Origin: Mucilaginibacter tolerans
GTDB lineage: Bacteria; Bacteroidota; Bacteroidia; Sphingobacteriales; Sphingobacteriaceae
Direction of reading: 5' to 3'
Assembly (NCBI RefSeq): GCF_030519375.1
Contig: NZ_JAUMKB010000001.1
Coordinates: 434,001 to 498,000, forward strand
DNA length: 64,000 nucleotides
Below are positions 54,087-63,039 of this stretch, piece by piece. The number at the start of each line of letters is the position of its first letter. Position 1 is the stretch's first letter. Made by a program: the position numbers and the translations under genes. The notes beneath the pieces are model-generated. The model did not search any database. It was given only the letters and a program-made list of their open reading frames with translations, and was not told the origin of the DNA.

Positions 54087-55856
54087 TCAGTTAATTAATT
54101 TCCCCTCTGCCCACAAATACACACACGCCACCAATAGCAGCAGATAAAAATAAATTTTCGGCACCTCAATCCGCATCTTTTCGTGTATCTGTTTTGTTAC
54201 AGAGCTATTTGCCGGATAGGTTTCTGTATAATGGCGTGTTGCGGCTAGTTTTTCAGCGGCTTTTGCGGGTTCCCAATCATACCTGCCATAAACGTAATAC
54301 CATTGAGGCTGTCCATTGTTTTGTTTGATACTGTGCCATCCTGTAGTTATAGGCCAATACTTATTACTCCATTCAAAAGGGACATCCGGATTTTGAACCG
54401 GAGCAATAACAGCGCTATCTGCAATGATCTTTCCCGGAATTTGACCTGATTGCAACTGCAGATCAATTGGCTCACTCACCGTTGGGAATTCTGCGACAGA
54501 CCAGCTTTCTGAAACCGGAACTTTACGTGCCGCATTTTTGATCAGCAGCGACCAGAATGCGGCGTAATCATCCTTATCTCCGGCAAGCATCCAATTGTAT
54601 GAATTGGCGACCGCTGTAAACACTAAATGACCGGAACCCGCCATAGATGAGCTTACCACACTGTGATTCTGCGCATCGCTCACCAACGACTGAGTAGCAG
54701 TCATTTCGCGAATAAAAGTCTGCTCAGTTTTTAGCGGAGCTGATCTATTCTTTCTTCCCCGGATACTTAAAGCAACAGGCGATAGATTTTTAACCGGCAG
54801 TTTTTCACGAGGAAAATTTGTTTGCAGCCACGATGAACCCTTTGATAGAGTGTCAGCACGAATGATAACACCTAAGCCTTTTTGAGTCACCTCTGATTTT
54901 AAGGCTCCTTCTGTTTTCAACACTGACAAGTCACCAATCACCACGTCGAATTGCTCCAACATACCTGCATTCAAGTGTTCTAATTTAACAGCCTGCATAT
55001 TCGCATATTCGCTACTGAATTTGTCCTTGCTAATGGTTGATCGTACAGCTACTTCGTATCCATGCTCAGCAAGCCAGTTTTTCAAAAATTTGGTTTCAAA
55101 ATCAGGGGAGGCAGACAGGATCAGAATTTTCAAGGGCTGAACCGGGTCGATCTCCACAGGCAGGTTTTCATTTTCAAGTGTATCTGTTCCGGTTATCGTC
55201 AGCAAATGATAAACAACTCTTCCTTCACTTTTGGGAACTGTGGTCAGTTCAAATTGTTTATTACTTTTAGCCGGAATAATAGCCGTATCTAGTTGCGTGC
55301 TCAATCCCCTTAAAATCAATTTTACCGTTTTTGAGCCGGTGTTGTTGTAGCTACCCTGTACCGTCAAACGCTCGCCTGATTTTAGTTTTTGATTCCAATT
55401 AACCTGGCTGATACCGCTTGGCACTGATAATGGATGAAAGACTACTGGTAAATGATTTAGTTGAGTCAGTTCTTCGTTGTTCAATCCATATCCAAATAGG
55501 TGCACTTTGCTAAATGCCGGGCTATCGGTATTAAGCTCATCTAAACGGATCAGCTTTGCCTGCGGGTAAGATTTTTGAACCGATTTATCCGTGGTAAATA
55601 GCTGGTCACGTTTATCATTGTTCAGACTGTCCGGATTAAAGCCGGGAGTTAGTAAAACCGCTGCATGATCGTCAGAAACATAAATTTCCCTGTCATAGCT
55701 TATTGGCAATATAATACAAGCAAATGCAGCAGCCGCCAATATGGAAGCGATGATCCGTAAAGCTAAATGTACTTTTTTTGGCCGGCCAACCTCCTTCCAC
55801 ACAGCAAAGGCAGCAAGCAAACAACAAATGATTAAAACGATGACAGTCCAGCTCAT
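54087..55856 (-). CDS. Membrane protein with a GATase-like extracytoplasmic domain
   Basis: A 589-residue protein with two N-terminal membrane helices (residues ~3-20 and 32-52), a soluble middle part and one C-terminal helix (FYLLLLVACVYLWAEG). The middle resembles glutamine-amidotransferase-like/BatA-associated domains (PLKILILSASPDFETKFLKNWL, VIGDLSVLKTE) without a Cys-His-Glu triad that I can see. It overlaps the next upstream gene by four bases. Likely a structural component of the MoxR-linked membrane assembly. Confidence 0.75.
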   Translation of the reverse strand: MSWTVIVLIICCLLAAFAVWKEVGRPKKVHLALRIIASILAAAAFACIILPISYDREIYVSDDHAAVLLTPGFNPDSLNNDKRDQLFTTDKSVQKSYPQAKLIRLDELNTDSPAFSKVHLFGYGLNNEELTQLNHLPVVFHPLSVPSGISQVNWNQKLKSGERLTVQGSYNNTGSKTVKLILRGLSTQLDTAIIPAKSNKQFELTTVPKSEGRVVYHLLTITGTDTLENENLPVEIDPVQPLKILILSASPDFETKFLKNWLAEHGYEVAVRSTISKDKFSSEYANMQAVKLEHLNAGMLEQFDVVIGDLSVLKTEGALKSEVTQKGLGVIIRADTLSKGSSWLQTNFPREKLPVKNLSPVALSIRGRKNRSAPLKTEQTFIREMTATQSLVSDAQNHSVVSSSMAGSGHLVFTAVANSYNWMLAGDKDDYAAFWSLLIKNAARKVPVSESWSVAEFPTVSEPIDLQLQSGQIPGKIIADSAVIAPVQNPDVPFEWSNKYWPITTGWHSIKQNNGQPQWYYVYGRYDWEPAKAAEKLAATRHYTETYPANSSVTKQIHEKMRIEVPKIYFYLLLLVACVYLWAEGKLIN

Positions 55857-57973
55857 TTGTTGTCCAGGTTTTTATAGTATCCGGAAGAAAGGCCCATATC
55901 GACCGCATTTTGTGAAGCCGATGGAAGCAACTTACCGACAGGTAATAGTCTATGTATAGCCTTCTCAACAGTGCTAATGTCAGTCTTTTTTGCCCTTCCT
56001 GTAGAAATAATTTTACGTAAGGCACTCACAGCAGCCAGGTAAAGCTCGGGTTGTGCCGATGCCCTTTCGCTCAATTGCTGATTGGCCAGTTGCAGTGTAT
56101 GGATATACACATTACTGCTAATCTTTTCATATCGCAAGGATTCCAAAACACCAACAGCATTTTTCAATGCGCGATATTCATCGCTGCCTGGTTTTACTAT
56201 TTGATGATCTGTCGGCTGAATAATTTTGCTTAAATCACCCGTTAATCGTTTCTCCATCTTTAATGGCGCAGGATTATAAGCAGTTTTAGCCACATACACT
56301 CGCGATTTTTGCTGCAAGTCTTTCAGCAATCGTAAAGCCTTATACTCAAATGGTAAGGCCGCTTCAGGTTTATATAAACGGAGTTGTAATTCGGCCTTCC
56401 ACATTTCAGTTAGAGTCGCCTTTAATTGCGCTTTTACCCCAGGATCAAAAAACTGCGCGTCTTCAGCGTTGTCGTGTTTATCGGAATATTTATCCAGCAC
56501 TACAGCCGCATTACCAAAGTTCTTTGGATCAGATACCGCATCATTCTGTTCCTCTTTGGGGTTGATGTCTGATTCAGCTTCTTCACCCAAAAACTTACCG
56601 TAACGCAAGCGCAATATCTTTTGGTCATTACCCAGATCATTGCTTCGGGTATTAAAAGCCTCCTTGCTGGTGCTATCCTTGTCGCGCAGCAATTTTTCTG
56701 AGTCAAGTATGATCTGCCGCTCACTCCTGAAAAACTCAGGTTTTACACTCACACCGCCGATCAGCCCATCCATACTTAACAATTGTGCGGTATCCTGCAG
56801 GGAAACAACGTACACGTCACTTCGGCTCAGCTGGTTGTAGTTATCCTGTGCCTGAACATAAAAATAAAGTTCATCGCCGGGTTGCATACCGAGCGGGGGA
56901 AGACTGATCATTTTTTGAAGATCATAGTGTGGGTTCTGGCCGCTAAAAGAGGCTCCGAAATCGATTTTTTGCTCCTTAAATTTCACCGCTTCGCCACTTC
57001 CTTTGGCAAGGGTTGTGTAGATAAAAGCATTCCTGATGCCATAATCATCATCCAAAGCGGCATTGATGGTTACGCGCGGCACTTCGCCCGCATCGATATA
57101 GGTATATTGCTGCGGCGTTTTAATATGGATAACCGGGGGATTATCTTTTATGGCTTGTAATTGATAAAGATCGGACAATTTACCATCGATACTTACCTGG
57201 TAAAACCCTGATTTAGTAATCCGTCTTTGCCCTTCATAATCATAACCTGCAGCTTTTCTCAACGACAATTTATCTCCATTATTAAAGATCAGTTCAACCG
57301 TTTTAGCCTGAACATTCAAGCTCAATCTCCAGGCAGTCATGCTGCCCTCTTCAGCTTCTATGGTAAATTTATCCTGTTCGCGCCAAGCTTTGCGGGTATA
57401 GGCGGGCGGTGAAATTTTTATAGTGACTGCATTCACCTGCGGCAACACCTTTTCGACAATATTATTTTTCAATGATCTGACTATAGAAGTGTTTTGTTTG
57501 AGTTTCCCAATCCTCCAATCATTGTGCAACCAGGTAATTTCCCAACAAAAAATCGGCATCACCAGGAAAAATAAAATACCTAAGCGAAGACGGTAAGCAA
57601 ACTGTTTTTGAGTCAATGGCACAGACTCCAAAATGTCTTCAACGTGCGCCAATTGCATTTTTTCGAGGGGGTTTAAAGTCGATGACTCTTTCAGCACCAA
57701 CCCACTACTCTCTTCCAGGTCGGGGTATTTCAGATCCAAAAAAGTAATAATCGGCCTTGTACCAACTTCCCACCATCGGCTTAGTAACAGGCCAAAACCA
57801 TAGATCAGCAGAAAGATCAGCACGCCCCAAATCCATGACAGGGCGTAAAGTGTATAGCCAAAACTCCAAATCAAGGCGGCCAGGGCAGCTGCAAAAAAAG
57901 CATCGGCCAGCAACTGGTACACAATATACCTTTGCCTTAACTGGTCAACCTTATTTTTCCCGTCCTCAGCCAT
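55853..57973 (-). CDS. DUF4175-like large membrane protein
   Basis: About 706 residues from the ATG at 57973 (MAEDGKNKVDQL), which overlaps the upstream BatA-like stop by eight bases; an ATG at 58024 would overlap by 59. Two membrane helices follow (residues ~20-36 and 40-60), and later another at ~135-152. The rest is soluble with AINDNPPVI-type Ig-like strands (KDNPPVIHIKTP) and a Gln/Lys-rich helical C terminus. The architecture fits DUF4175-type proteins that accompany MoxR/BatA modules; the name is tentative. It is probably periplasm-facing. Confidence 0.72.
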   Translation of the reverse strand: MAEDGKNKVDQLRQRYIVYQLLADAFFAAALAALIWSFGYTLYALSWIWGVLIFLLIYGFGLLLSRWWEVGTRPIITFLDLKYPDLEESSGLVLKESSTLNPLEKMQLAHVEDILESVPLTQKQFAYRLRLGILFFLVMPIFCWEITWLHNDWRIGKLKQNTSIVRSLKNNIVEKVLPQVNAVTIKISPPAYTRKAWREQDKFTIEAEEGSMTAWRLSLNVQAKTVELIFNNGDKLSLRKAAGYDYEGQRRITKSGFYQVSIDGKLSDLYQLQAIKDNPPVIHIKTPQQYTYIDAGEVPRVTINAALDDDYGIRNAFIYTTLAKGSGEAVKFKEQKIDFGASFSGQNPHYDLQKMISLPPLGMQPGDELYFYVQAQDNYNQLSRSDVYVVSLQDTAQLLSMDGLIGGVSVKPEFFRSERQIILDSEKLLRDKDSTSKEAFNTRSNDLGNDQKILRLRYGKFLGEEAESDINPKEEQNDAVSDPKNFGNAAVVLDKYSDKHDNAEDAQFFDPGVKAQLKATLTEMWKAELQLRLYKPEAALPFEYKALRLLKDLQQKSRVYVAKTAYNPAPLKMEKRLTGDLSKIIQPTDHQIVKPGSDEYRALKNAVGVLESLRYEKISSNVYIHTLQLANQQLSERASAQPELYLAAVSALRKIISTGRAKKTDISTVEKAIHRLLPVGKLLPSASQNAVDMGLSSGYYKNLDNK

Positions 57974-59450
57974 TTTGAACCAGTGGTTTGAATTTAGTTT
58001 TATGCGCCAGCCATCGCTCTGCAAATAAAATCAGCGCCATCAACAACCATATATATCGCGACAGATCGATATGATTCGTTGCCGCTCCGATCGAAACCGG
58101 ACGCTCATTGGTAATCGTCGGCATTATCTGCTGATCACTCAAAATCCGTTTATCGTATTTAGCATCCGGCTCTGTTATGGCACCGATGATCAGCTTTAAC
58201 AACATTTTCGGGAACTCGTCATTCCAAACCAGGTCGCTCCATGCCGGGTCAAAACGGTTATAAAAATGATATAAGTTTTTACCCGGTTGTTTTTCCAAAC
58301 TCAAAACCGGATCGCCAAAACCATCTTTCCATAAGGTAAACCCGTTATCCTTCGCAGCGATTATCTTATACAAAGCAATTTTTTGATCTGACGTTTTAGC
58401 TTCTATCGATGAGTTACTACGGCTGATTTTACCATTTTGATAAGTAAATAAGTTGTCATAGAGCAATTGTTTGCTAATCGGCCTAATGGACAACCAGAAC
58501 AACCAATTTTGTTGCGACGGTATCTGACTCTCATCGGCATATTGCTTTACAACCGCTTTGTGCTTAGTAAACTGAATAATGGATTGTAAAGCCGCTTTTA
58601 AATATCCTGCATCGGGGCTGCCTTTATCTGCATAAATCGAAAGTCGCCAGGTGGAAGTATCAACAGGCAGTAACTCATTTGAACTTTTTAGTCCAATGGA
58701 TAGCCTCCCATTTTCGGAATGCACTGTAAAATTAGTTGACTGATCGCCTGAATGGATCGAATAACTTTTATAAGATGTACCAGACGGGTTACTGCCGCCT
58801 TCTATTACTTCGACATCGCCATCGTTCGTCAGCCATGCTTTTGCGATCCACCTGCTTGTTGAATCAGCAGGTGCATAAGTTTGCCAATGAAGATTTAAAG
58901 ATATCTGCGGTCTTTCTCCTGTAAAATGAGTTGCACTATTCGATGTAAAAACATAAACAGGCAGTAATGACAGAATTTGTCCGTTCAACTGCTGCATCAG
59001 GCTCCAATAAGAAGCGTTGACATTAGAATAATGCCCTGCATCGGTCAAAACTTTATTAAAATCAGCTTTGACAAAACCCTTATTAAGATAGTGAAATTCA
59101 AACCCCGCTTTGATAAGCGAATCGATCTTTGGTTTGAATTTCTGATACACCTCTTTCACGCTTTCTTTTGGGATCAGTATCCAGCCCTTTGTTTTGGATG
59201 AAGCGTTATTTGGTCTCAAAAGAGGCATTGCCAAAACGAAGACTAATAAAATCAGCAACACCGAGCGCAAAATCAACAACAACACGTCGCTCAATCGTAA
59301 ACTCAGACTTCTTTTTTGCGATGCTGCTGTTACCAGCGCAATACTGCCGACTTTCAGCGTTTTTCCTTTCCGAAGGTTCCAAAGGTGTATTGCTACGGGG
59401 ATGCTTATCGCCGCCAATGCAAAAAACCATATGGGGTGGAGGAAAATCAT
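57966..59450 (-). CDS. BatA-domain membrane protein
   Basis: A 494-residue protein with the N-terminal BatA signature: MIFLHPIWFFALAAISIPVAIHLW, then LRKGKTLKVGSIALV and a second helix (LLLILRSVLLILLVFVLAMP). The large soluble part lacks a recognisable VWA domain with DxSxS, and a last helix (YIWLLMALILFAERWLA) ends the protein. BatA proteins are membrane partners of MoxR ATPases. It lies between DUF58 and DUF4175-like genes, preceded by a heptamer array. Confidence 0.85.
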   Translation of the reverse strand: MIFLHPIWFFALAAISIPVAIHLWNLRKGKTLKVGSIALVTAASQKRSLSLRLSDVLLLILRSVLLILLVFVLAMPLLRPNNASSKTKGWILIPKESVKEVYQKFKPKIDSLIKAGFEFHYLNKGFVKADFNKVLTDAGHYSNVNASYWSLMQQLNGQILSLLPVYVFTSNSATHFTGERPQISLNLHWQTYAPADSTSRWIAKAWLTNDGDVEVIEGGSNPSGTSYKSYSIHSGDQSTNFTVHSENGRLSIGLKSSNELLPVDTSTWRLSIYADKGSPDAGYLKAALQSIIQFTKHKAVVKQYADESQIPSQQNWLFWLSIRPISKQLLYDNLFTYQNGKISRSNSSIEAKTSDQKIALYKIIAAKDNGFTLWKDGFGDPVLSLEKQPGKNLYHFYNRFDPAWSDLVWNDEFPKMLLKLIIGAITEPDAKYDKRILSDQQIMPTITNERPVSIGAATNHIDLSRYIWLLMALILFAERWLAHKTKFKPLVQNG

Positions 59451-59453
59451 TTT

Positions 59454-59488
59454 GTAAGTAGTGAGTGGTCAGTTGGTGGTGTTAAGTG
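59454..59488. repeat. 7-bp tandem array (GTGAGTG-type) between DUF58 and BatA genes
   Basis: Units gtaagta, gtgagtg, gtcagtt, ggtggtg, ttaagtg. On the minus strand it ends three bases before the BatA ATG. Same type as the array inside ispG at 47724. Confidence 0.75.
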
Positions 59489-60373
59489 TTACACATAACC
59501 CTTGTTTCTTTGTATCAAAAAGTCTCTTAAAGCTTCATCCAATGGCTGATTGGTGCTGATCATTCTGTAAAATATCCGTTTACCGAGCAGTTGCATTCTG
59601 AGGGCGGAAAGATGTTTCTCCAATGCTTCTTTATATTCATCGGTCACCTGTTTTGTGTTAATGGCAATTGTTTCGCCGGTTTCGAGATCTTCCAAAGCGC
59701 CGTAGCCTTCAAAGTTAAAATCGATCTCATTTTGTCCCATCAGATGAAAAACAATGATCTCGTGTTTTAGTGCTGATAATGAATCCAGCAACCTGCTGAT
59801 CTCACCATCAGCCTGATACATATCGGTAATAAATATCAGCAACTCCTTTCGCCCTGACCCGGCAAACAGCTCTTTATAATGAACAGGTTGTGTAAACCTA
59901 CCGGCAGGTTGTATCTGATCCAGTTGATAAAACAACCGCTGCAAATGCTGCGGGTCCGCTTTAGACGCCAGCGAAAACAGTTGTCCGTCGGCCAAAGTAT
60001 ATAATCCCACCGAATCGCCCTGCGAATTAGCTAAGTGAGCAAGCGAGGCTGCCAGGTACCGTGCATAATCTATTTTCTTGATGCCATTGCTATCCTTATG
60101 ATTCATTGAGGCACTGGCATCAATCAAAAACCGGACAGATATACTCGTTTCAACTTCCGACTCACGGATATAATACCGATCGGACCGCGCGTACATTTTC
60201 CAGTCAAGCCAACGTAAGTCATCTCCCGGCTGATAACTGCGGTATTGGCTAAATTCCAGTCCCGGACCCTTCACCGTGCTCTTATTTAAGCCGATCATAA
60301 AGCCATCAACAACGGTTTTCGCCAGTAAAGGCAAATTCTTAATCGTCATCAATACTTTTGGGTCAAGCTGCAT
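59489..60373 (-). CDS. DUF58-family protein with VWA-like MIDAS
   Basis: A 294-residue cytoplasmic protein. The DUF58 block PGDDLRWLDWKMYARSD (residues ~49-65) is followed by a VWA-like metal site LIDASASM (DxSxS, Asp85-Ser89) and a LLIFITDMYQ strand. DUF58 proteins are encoded with MoxR ATPases and are thought to bring the ATPase to its target. It lies downstream of moxR with a 63-base gap. Confidence 0.9.
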   Translation of the reverse strand: MQLDPKVLMTIKNLPLLAKTVVDGFMIGLNKSTVKGPGLEFSQYRSYQPGDDLRWLDWKMYARSDRYYIRESEVETSISVRFLIDASASMNHKDSNGIKKIDYARYLAASLAHLANSQGDSVGLYTLADGQLFSLASKADPQHLQRLFYQLDQIQPAGRFTQPVHYKELFAGSGRKELLIFITDMYQADGEISRLLDSLSALKHEIIVFHLMGQNEIDFNFEGYGALEDLETGETIAINTKQVTDEYKEALEKHLSALRMQLLGKRIFYRMISTNQPLDEALRDFLIQRNKGYV

Positions 60374-60408
60374 GATTTTGATTTCGGATTTTCAATTTCG
60401 AATTTATT
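60374..60408. repeat. 7-bp tandem array (ATTTCGG-type) upstream of DUF58
   Basis: Units gattttg, atttcgg, attttca, atttcga, atttatt, directly touching the DUF58 ATG. It is the reverse-complement style of the aattcga array at 15842. Confidence 0.8.
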
Positions 60409-60436
60409 TAACGCCTGCCGCCCTGCATCAACCGCA

Positions 60437-61432
60437 TTAAATCGGGCTCATCCGCTCTATTACCTGCAGTAATTCGGCCGTTACCATATCTGTCGTAATA
60501 TTTTCCGCTTCGGCTTTAAAGTTCAACAATATACGATGGCGCAAAACCGGGGCCGCCATGGTTTGCAGGTCTTCCATTGTCACCGAGTACCTGCCTTTTA
60601 GTAGAGCTCTTGCTTTTGCTGTAAGTATCAGTGCCTGTCCGGCCCGGGGGCCGGCCCCCCACCTCACCCATTCTTTTATATAATCTACTTCAGTTGTATC
60701 TGGTCGTGTAGCACGAATTAGTTGGCTTACATATTTTATCAGATCTTCGCTGATATTTACCTGTCGTACCAAAGCCTGTGCCTGCAAAATTTCACCGGCA
60801 GAGATCACTGTTTTCACATCCGCTTTTTGCGTCCCCGTTGTGCGGTTCAGCACTTCAAATTCTTCTTCTGCCGTAGGATAACCGATTTTCACCAATAACA
60901 GGAAACGGTCTAATTGCGCTTCCGGCAACGGATAGGTACCTGCCTGTTCAATCGGGTTCTGGGTAGCCAGGATAAAGAAAGGCCTGTAGAGCGGGTAAGT
61001 TTGCCCGCCGTAGGTCACCTCAAACTCCTGCATGGCCTCCAGCAATGCCGACTGGGTTTTGGGTGGCGTTCTGTTGATCTCGTCAGCCAGGATAATATTG
61101 GCAAACAATGGCCCTTTATTGAACTTAAAGAAACGTTTGCCCGTGGTATGGTCTTCCTCCAAAACTTCTGTACCGATAATATCCGTTGGCATCAGGTCGG
61201 GTGTAAACTGTATGCGCCTGAACGACAAATGCAGCGCCTGCGACATCGTTTTCACGATCAGCGTTTTTGCCAGTCCGGGTACACCCTCCAGCAGGCAATG
61301 TCCCCCTGCCAGAAAAGCTACCAGCAATTCCTCCAGTATATGATCCTGCCCTACAATCACCTTCTGTATCTCCTGCTTCAGCAAAGGGAGTTTGGCAAGT
61401 AATGTTTTTATATCTTTTTCCGTTAGCTCCAA
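60437..61432 (-). CDS. MoxR-family AAA+ ATPase
   Basis: A 331-residue AAA+ ATPase. Walker A is GVPGLAKT (residues 50-57), Walker B is IILADEINRTPPKTQSALLEAM with the sensor segment ATQNPIEQAGTYPLPEAQLDRF, and the arginine finger region follows. MoxR ATPases act as chaperones that insert metal cofactors or assemble complexes. First gene of the minus-strand operon ending in TldD/TldE. Confidence 0.94.
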   Translation of the reverse strand: MELTEKDIKTLLAKLPLLKQEIQKVIVGQDHILEELLVAFLAGGHCLLEGVPGLAKTLIVKTMSQALHLSFRRIQFTPDLMPTDIIGTEVLEEDHTTGKRFFKFNKGPLFANIILADEINRTPPKTQSALLEAMQEFEVTYGGQTYPLYRPFFILATQNPIEQAGTYPLPEAQLDRFLLLVKIGYPTAEEEFEVLNRTTGTQKADVKTVISAGEILQAQALVRQVNISEDLIKYVSQLIRATRPDTTEVDYIKEWVRWGAGPRAGQALILTAKARALLKGRYSVTMEDLQTMAAPVLRHRILLNFKAEAENITTDMVTAELLQVIERMSPI

Positions 61433-61447
61433 GGTTATTTGTTATTT

Positions 61448-61472
61448 AGCAATGGGTTTGAAACCCATCGCT
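61448..61472. repeat. 25-bp palindrome in the MoxR leader
   Basis: AGCAATGGGTTT, a central G, then AAACCCATCGCT: self-complementary apart from one position. It falls between the MoxR start and the likely divergent promoters, where it could act as an operator or an mRNA hairpin. Confidence 0.55.
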
Positions 61473-61626
61473 CTGATAATTTTGTTAAGTAACACAAGAT
61501 ATTACCCTTTTGGCTAAATACCATGCGTTTTTATCAAAAATCAAACAAAGTATCCAAAACTTTACAGCCCTCACAAACAAAAGTGAGTTTCGCATAAAAT
61601 TTTGTACCACTTTTAAATTTTCAATA

Positions 61627-62253
61627 ATGTCGTTCGGATCGAAGTTTACTTTCATGCGTTTTAGTTATCACTCGGGCGACTGGGATACCGATCAGCGCAT
61701 GCCGTCAAACCTTCTTAATTCTTTATTGGAGTATACTACCATCCCGTTCGATCCGCATGAAAAGGTAATACCACTAGGCAGTAACGATATTTTCTCCTAT
61801 CCCTTTGCCTACATCAGCGGGCATAAACTGGTCCAGTTTGATACGCAGGAACGCACGAACTTCAAAAAATACGTTCAAAACGGCGGTTTTGTTTTTGCCG
61901 ATGACTGTAACCATGATATTGATGGGCTCTTTGCTAAATCGTTCGAGGCACAGATGACAGCCATTTTCGGGCCAGCAGCGTTGAAGAAGATTCCGAACGG
62001 CCACAAAATATACCACTCTTTTTTCAGTTTCGACAAAGGGCCGCCAACTACCTCCTTTGAACTGAATGGTTGGGGCGACGACCTGGTGCACGATTACCTG
62101 AAAGCTATTGAAATCAATGGGCGGATAGCTGTTTTATACAGTAACAAGGATTATGGCTGCGAATGGGATTATGATTACCGCAACAAGCGTTTTCTTGCTG
62201 AGGACAATACCAAATTTGGTGTTAATATCATTATGTACGCGCTGAACTCATAG
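61627..62253 (+). CDS. DUF4159-family protein
   Basis: About 208 residues from ATG 61627 (MSFGSKFTFMRF); ATG 61510 would add 39 residues unlike the family. DUF4159 features are FTFMRFSYHSGDWDTDQRMPSNLL near the start and NGGFVFADDCNHDIDGLF in the middle, a Rossmann-like GATase-related fold. DUF4159 genes often accompany MoxR/BatA clusters, and here it is divergent from that operon. It probably works with it. No signal peptide from the chosen start. Confidence 0.85.
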   Translation: MSFGSKFTFMRFSYHSGDWDTDQRMPSNLLNSLLEYTTIPFDPHEKVIPLGSNDIFSYPFAYISGHKLVQFDTQERTNFKKYVQNGGFVFADDCNHDIDGLFAKSFEAQMTAIFGPAALKKIPNGHKIYHSFFSFDKGPPTTSFELNGWGDDLVHDYLKAIEINGRIAVLYSNKDYGCEWDYDYRNKRFLAEDNTKFGVNIIMYALNS

Positions 62254-62303
62254 CCTTTTTTATTTGGCTCGTAAATTGCTAACTTTCCGGAAACCATTTC
62301 ACA

Positions 62304-62930
62304 ATGCTAAACACCTATTACCTTATCGAGAATGGGCAACAAATCGGTCCGTTTTCACATCATGAATTAATGGATCGCGGCATCACTGCCGAAGATCTGG
62401 TACTTTCACCTATCACTAACCAATGGGAAAGTGCGGCTGCCATGTTTGAATTTGCAGACTATTTTGAATCACAGGGTGTTTATTACCCAACCCGTACAAT
62501 ACTTGCCAATTTCTGGTAGCGGTTGCTGGCATATATTATCGACTATATTATATACTACATGTCCATTATCTTAATCGGAGCCATTTTGGGACTTATTGCA
62601 GGATATATTCATGCTCATTGGTTTGACTCCAGCTCCGACTATGACACAAACCTTGGTTTGACATTGTTATGTGTGCTGATCTTCTTTTTTTATCATGCCT
62701 CATTCGAATCAAGTCATTTGCAAGGAAGTATCGGTAAGATTATTTGTAAGCTTAGAGTTGTTGATGCGGCAGGCGAACGGATTTCATTCGGTACAGCTTT
62801 AGGCCGGAATTTTGGCAAAATATTGTCTGGCCTTTTTTGCTGGATAGGTTTTCTCATGGTTTTGTGGAACGATAACAGGCAGGCGTGGCACGATCAGCTT
62901 GCTAAAACTTTCATTATCAGGAAACCCTAA
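62304..62930 (+). pseudogene. GYF_2 (DUF4339) plus RDD membrane protein, interrupted by an in-frame TAG
   Basis: The first part (from 62304) is a GYF_2-type domain: YYLIENGQQIGPFSHHELMDRG...VLSPITNQWESAAAMFEF. The frame is closed by TAG at 62517-62519 and continues in the same frame as a complete RDD domain (RLLAYIIDYIIYYMSII, LQGSIGKIICKLRVVD, NRQAWHDQLAKT). The stop replaces one residue of the conserved FWxRLLAYIID start of the RDD domain. This looks like a single nonsense change in an otherwise intact 208-codon gene. A sequencing error, translational readthrough or restart at TTG 62523 are alternatives. Confidence 0.8.
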
Positions 62931-62934
62931 GCTT

Positions 62935-62958
62935 ATCACCCTAATGGGGTGATTTTTT
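62935..62958 (+). terminator. Rho-independent terminator after the GYF-RDD gene
   Basis: ATCACCC / GGGTGAT seven-base stem with a five-base loop, followed by six T (counting the last stem base). Confidence 0.75.
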
Positions 62959-63039
62959 GATAAAGAACTGATTTTATTTTCATTAGCCCTTCCTATTCTT
63001 AAAGCCTCTTTCTATCTTTAGTAACTAATAATTACTGAC

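Noticed and set aside
60914..61402. Plus-strand 162-codon frame opposite MoxR
   Set aside because: Antisense to a gene with all AAA+ motifs; no start signal.
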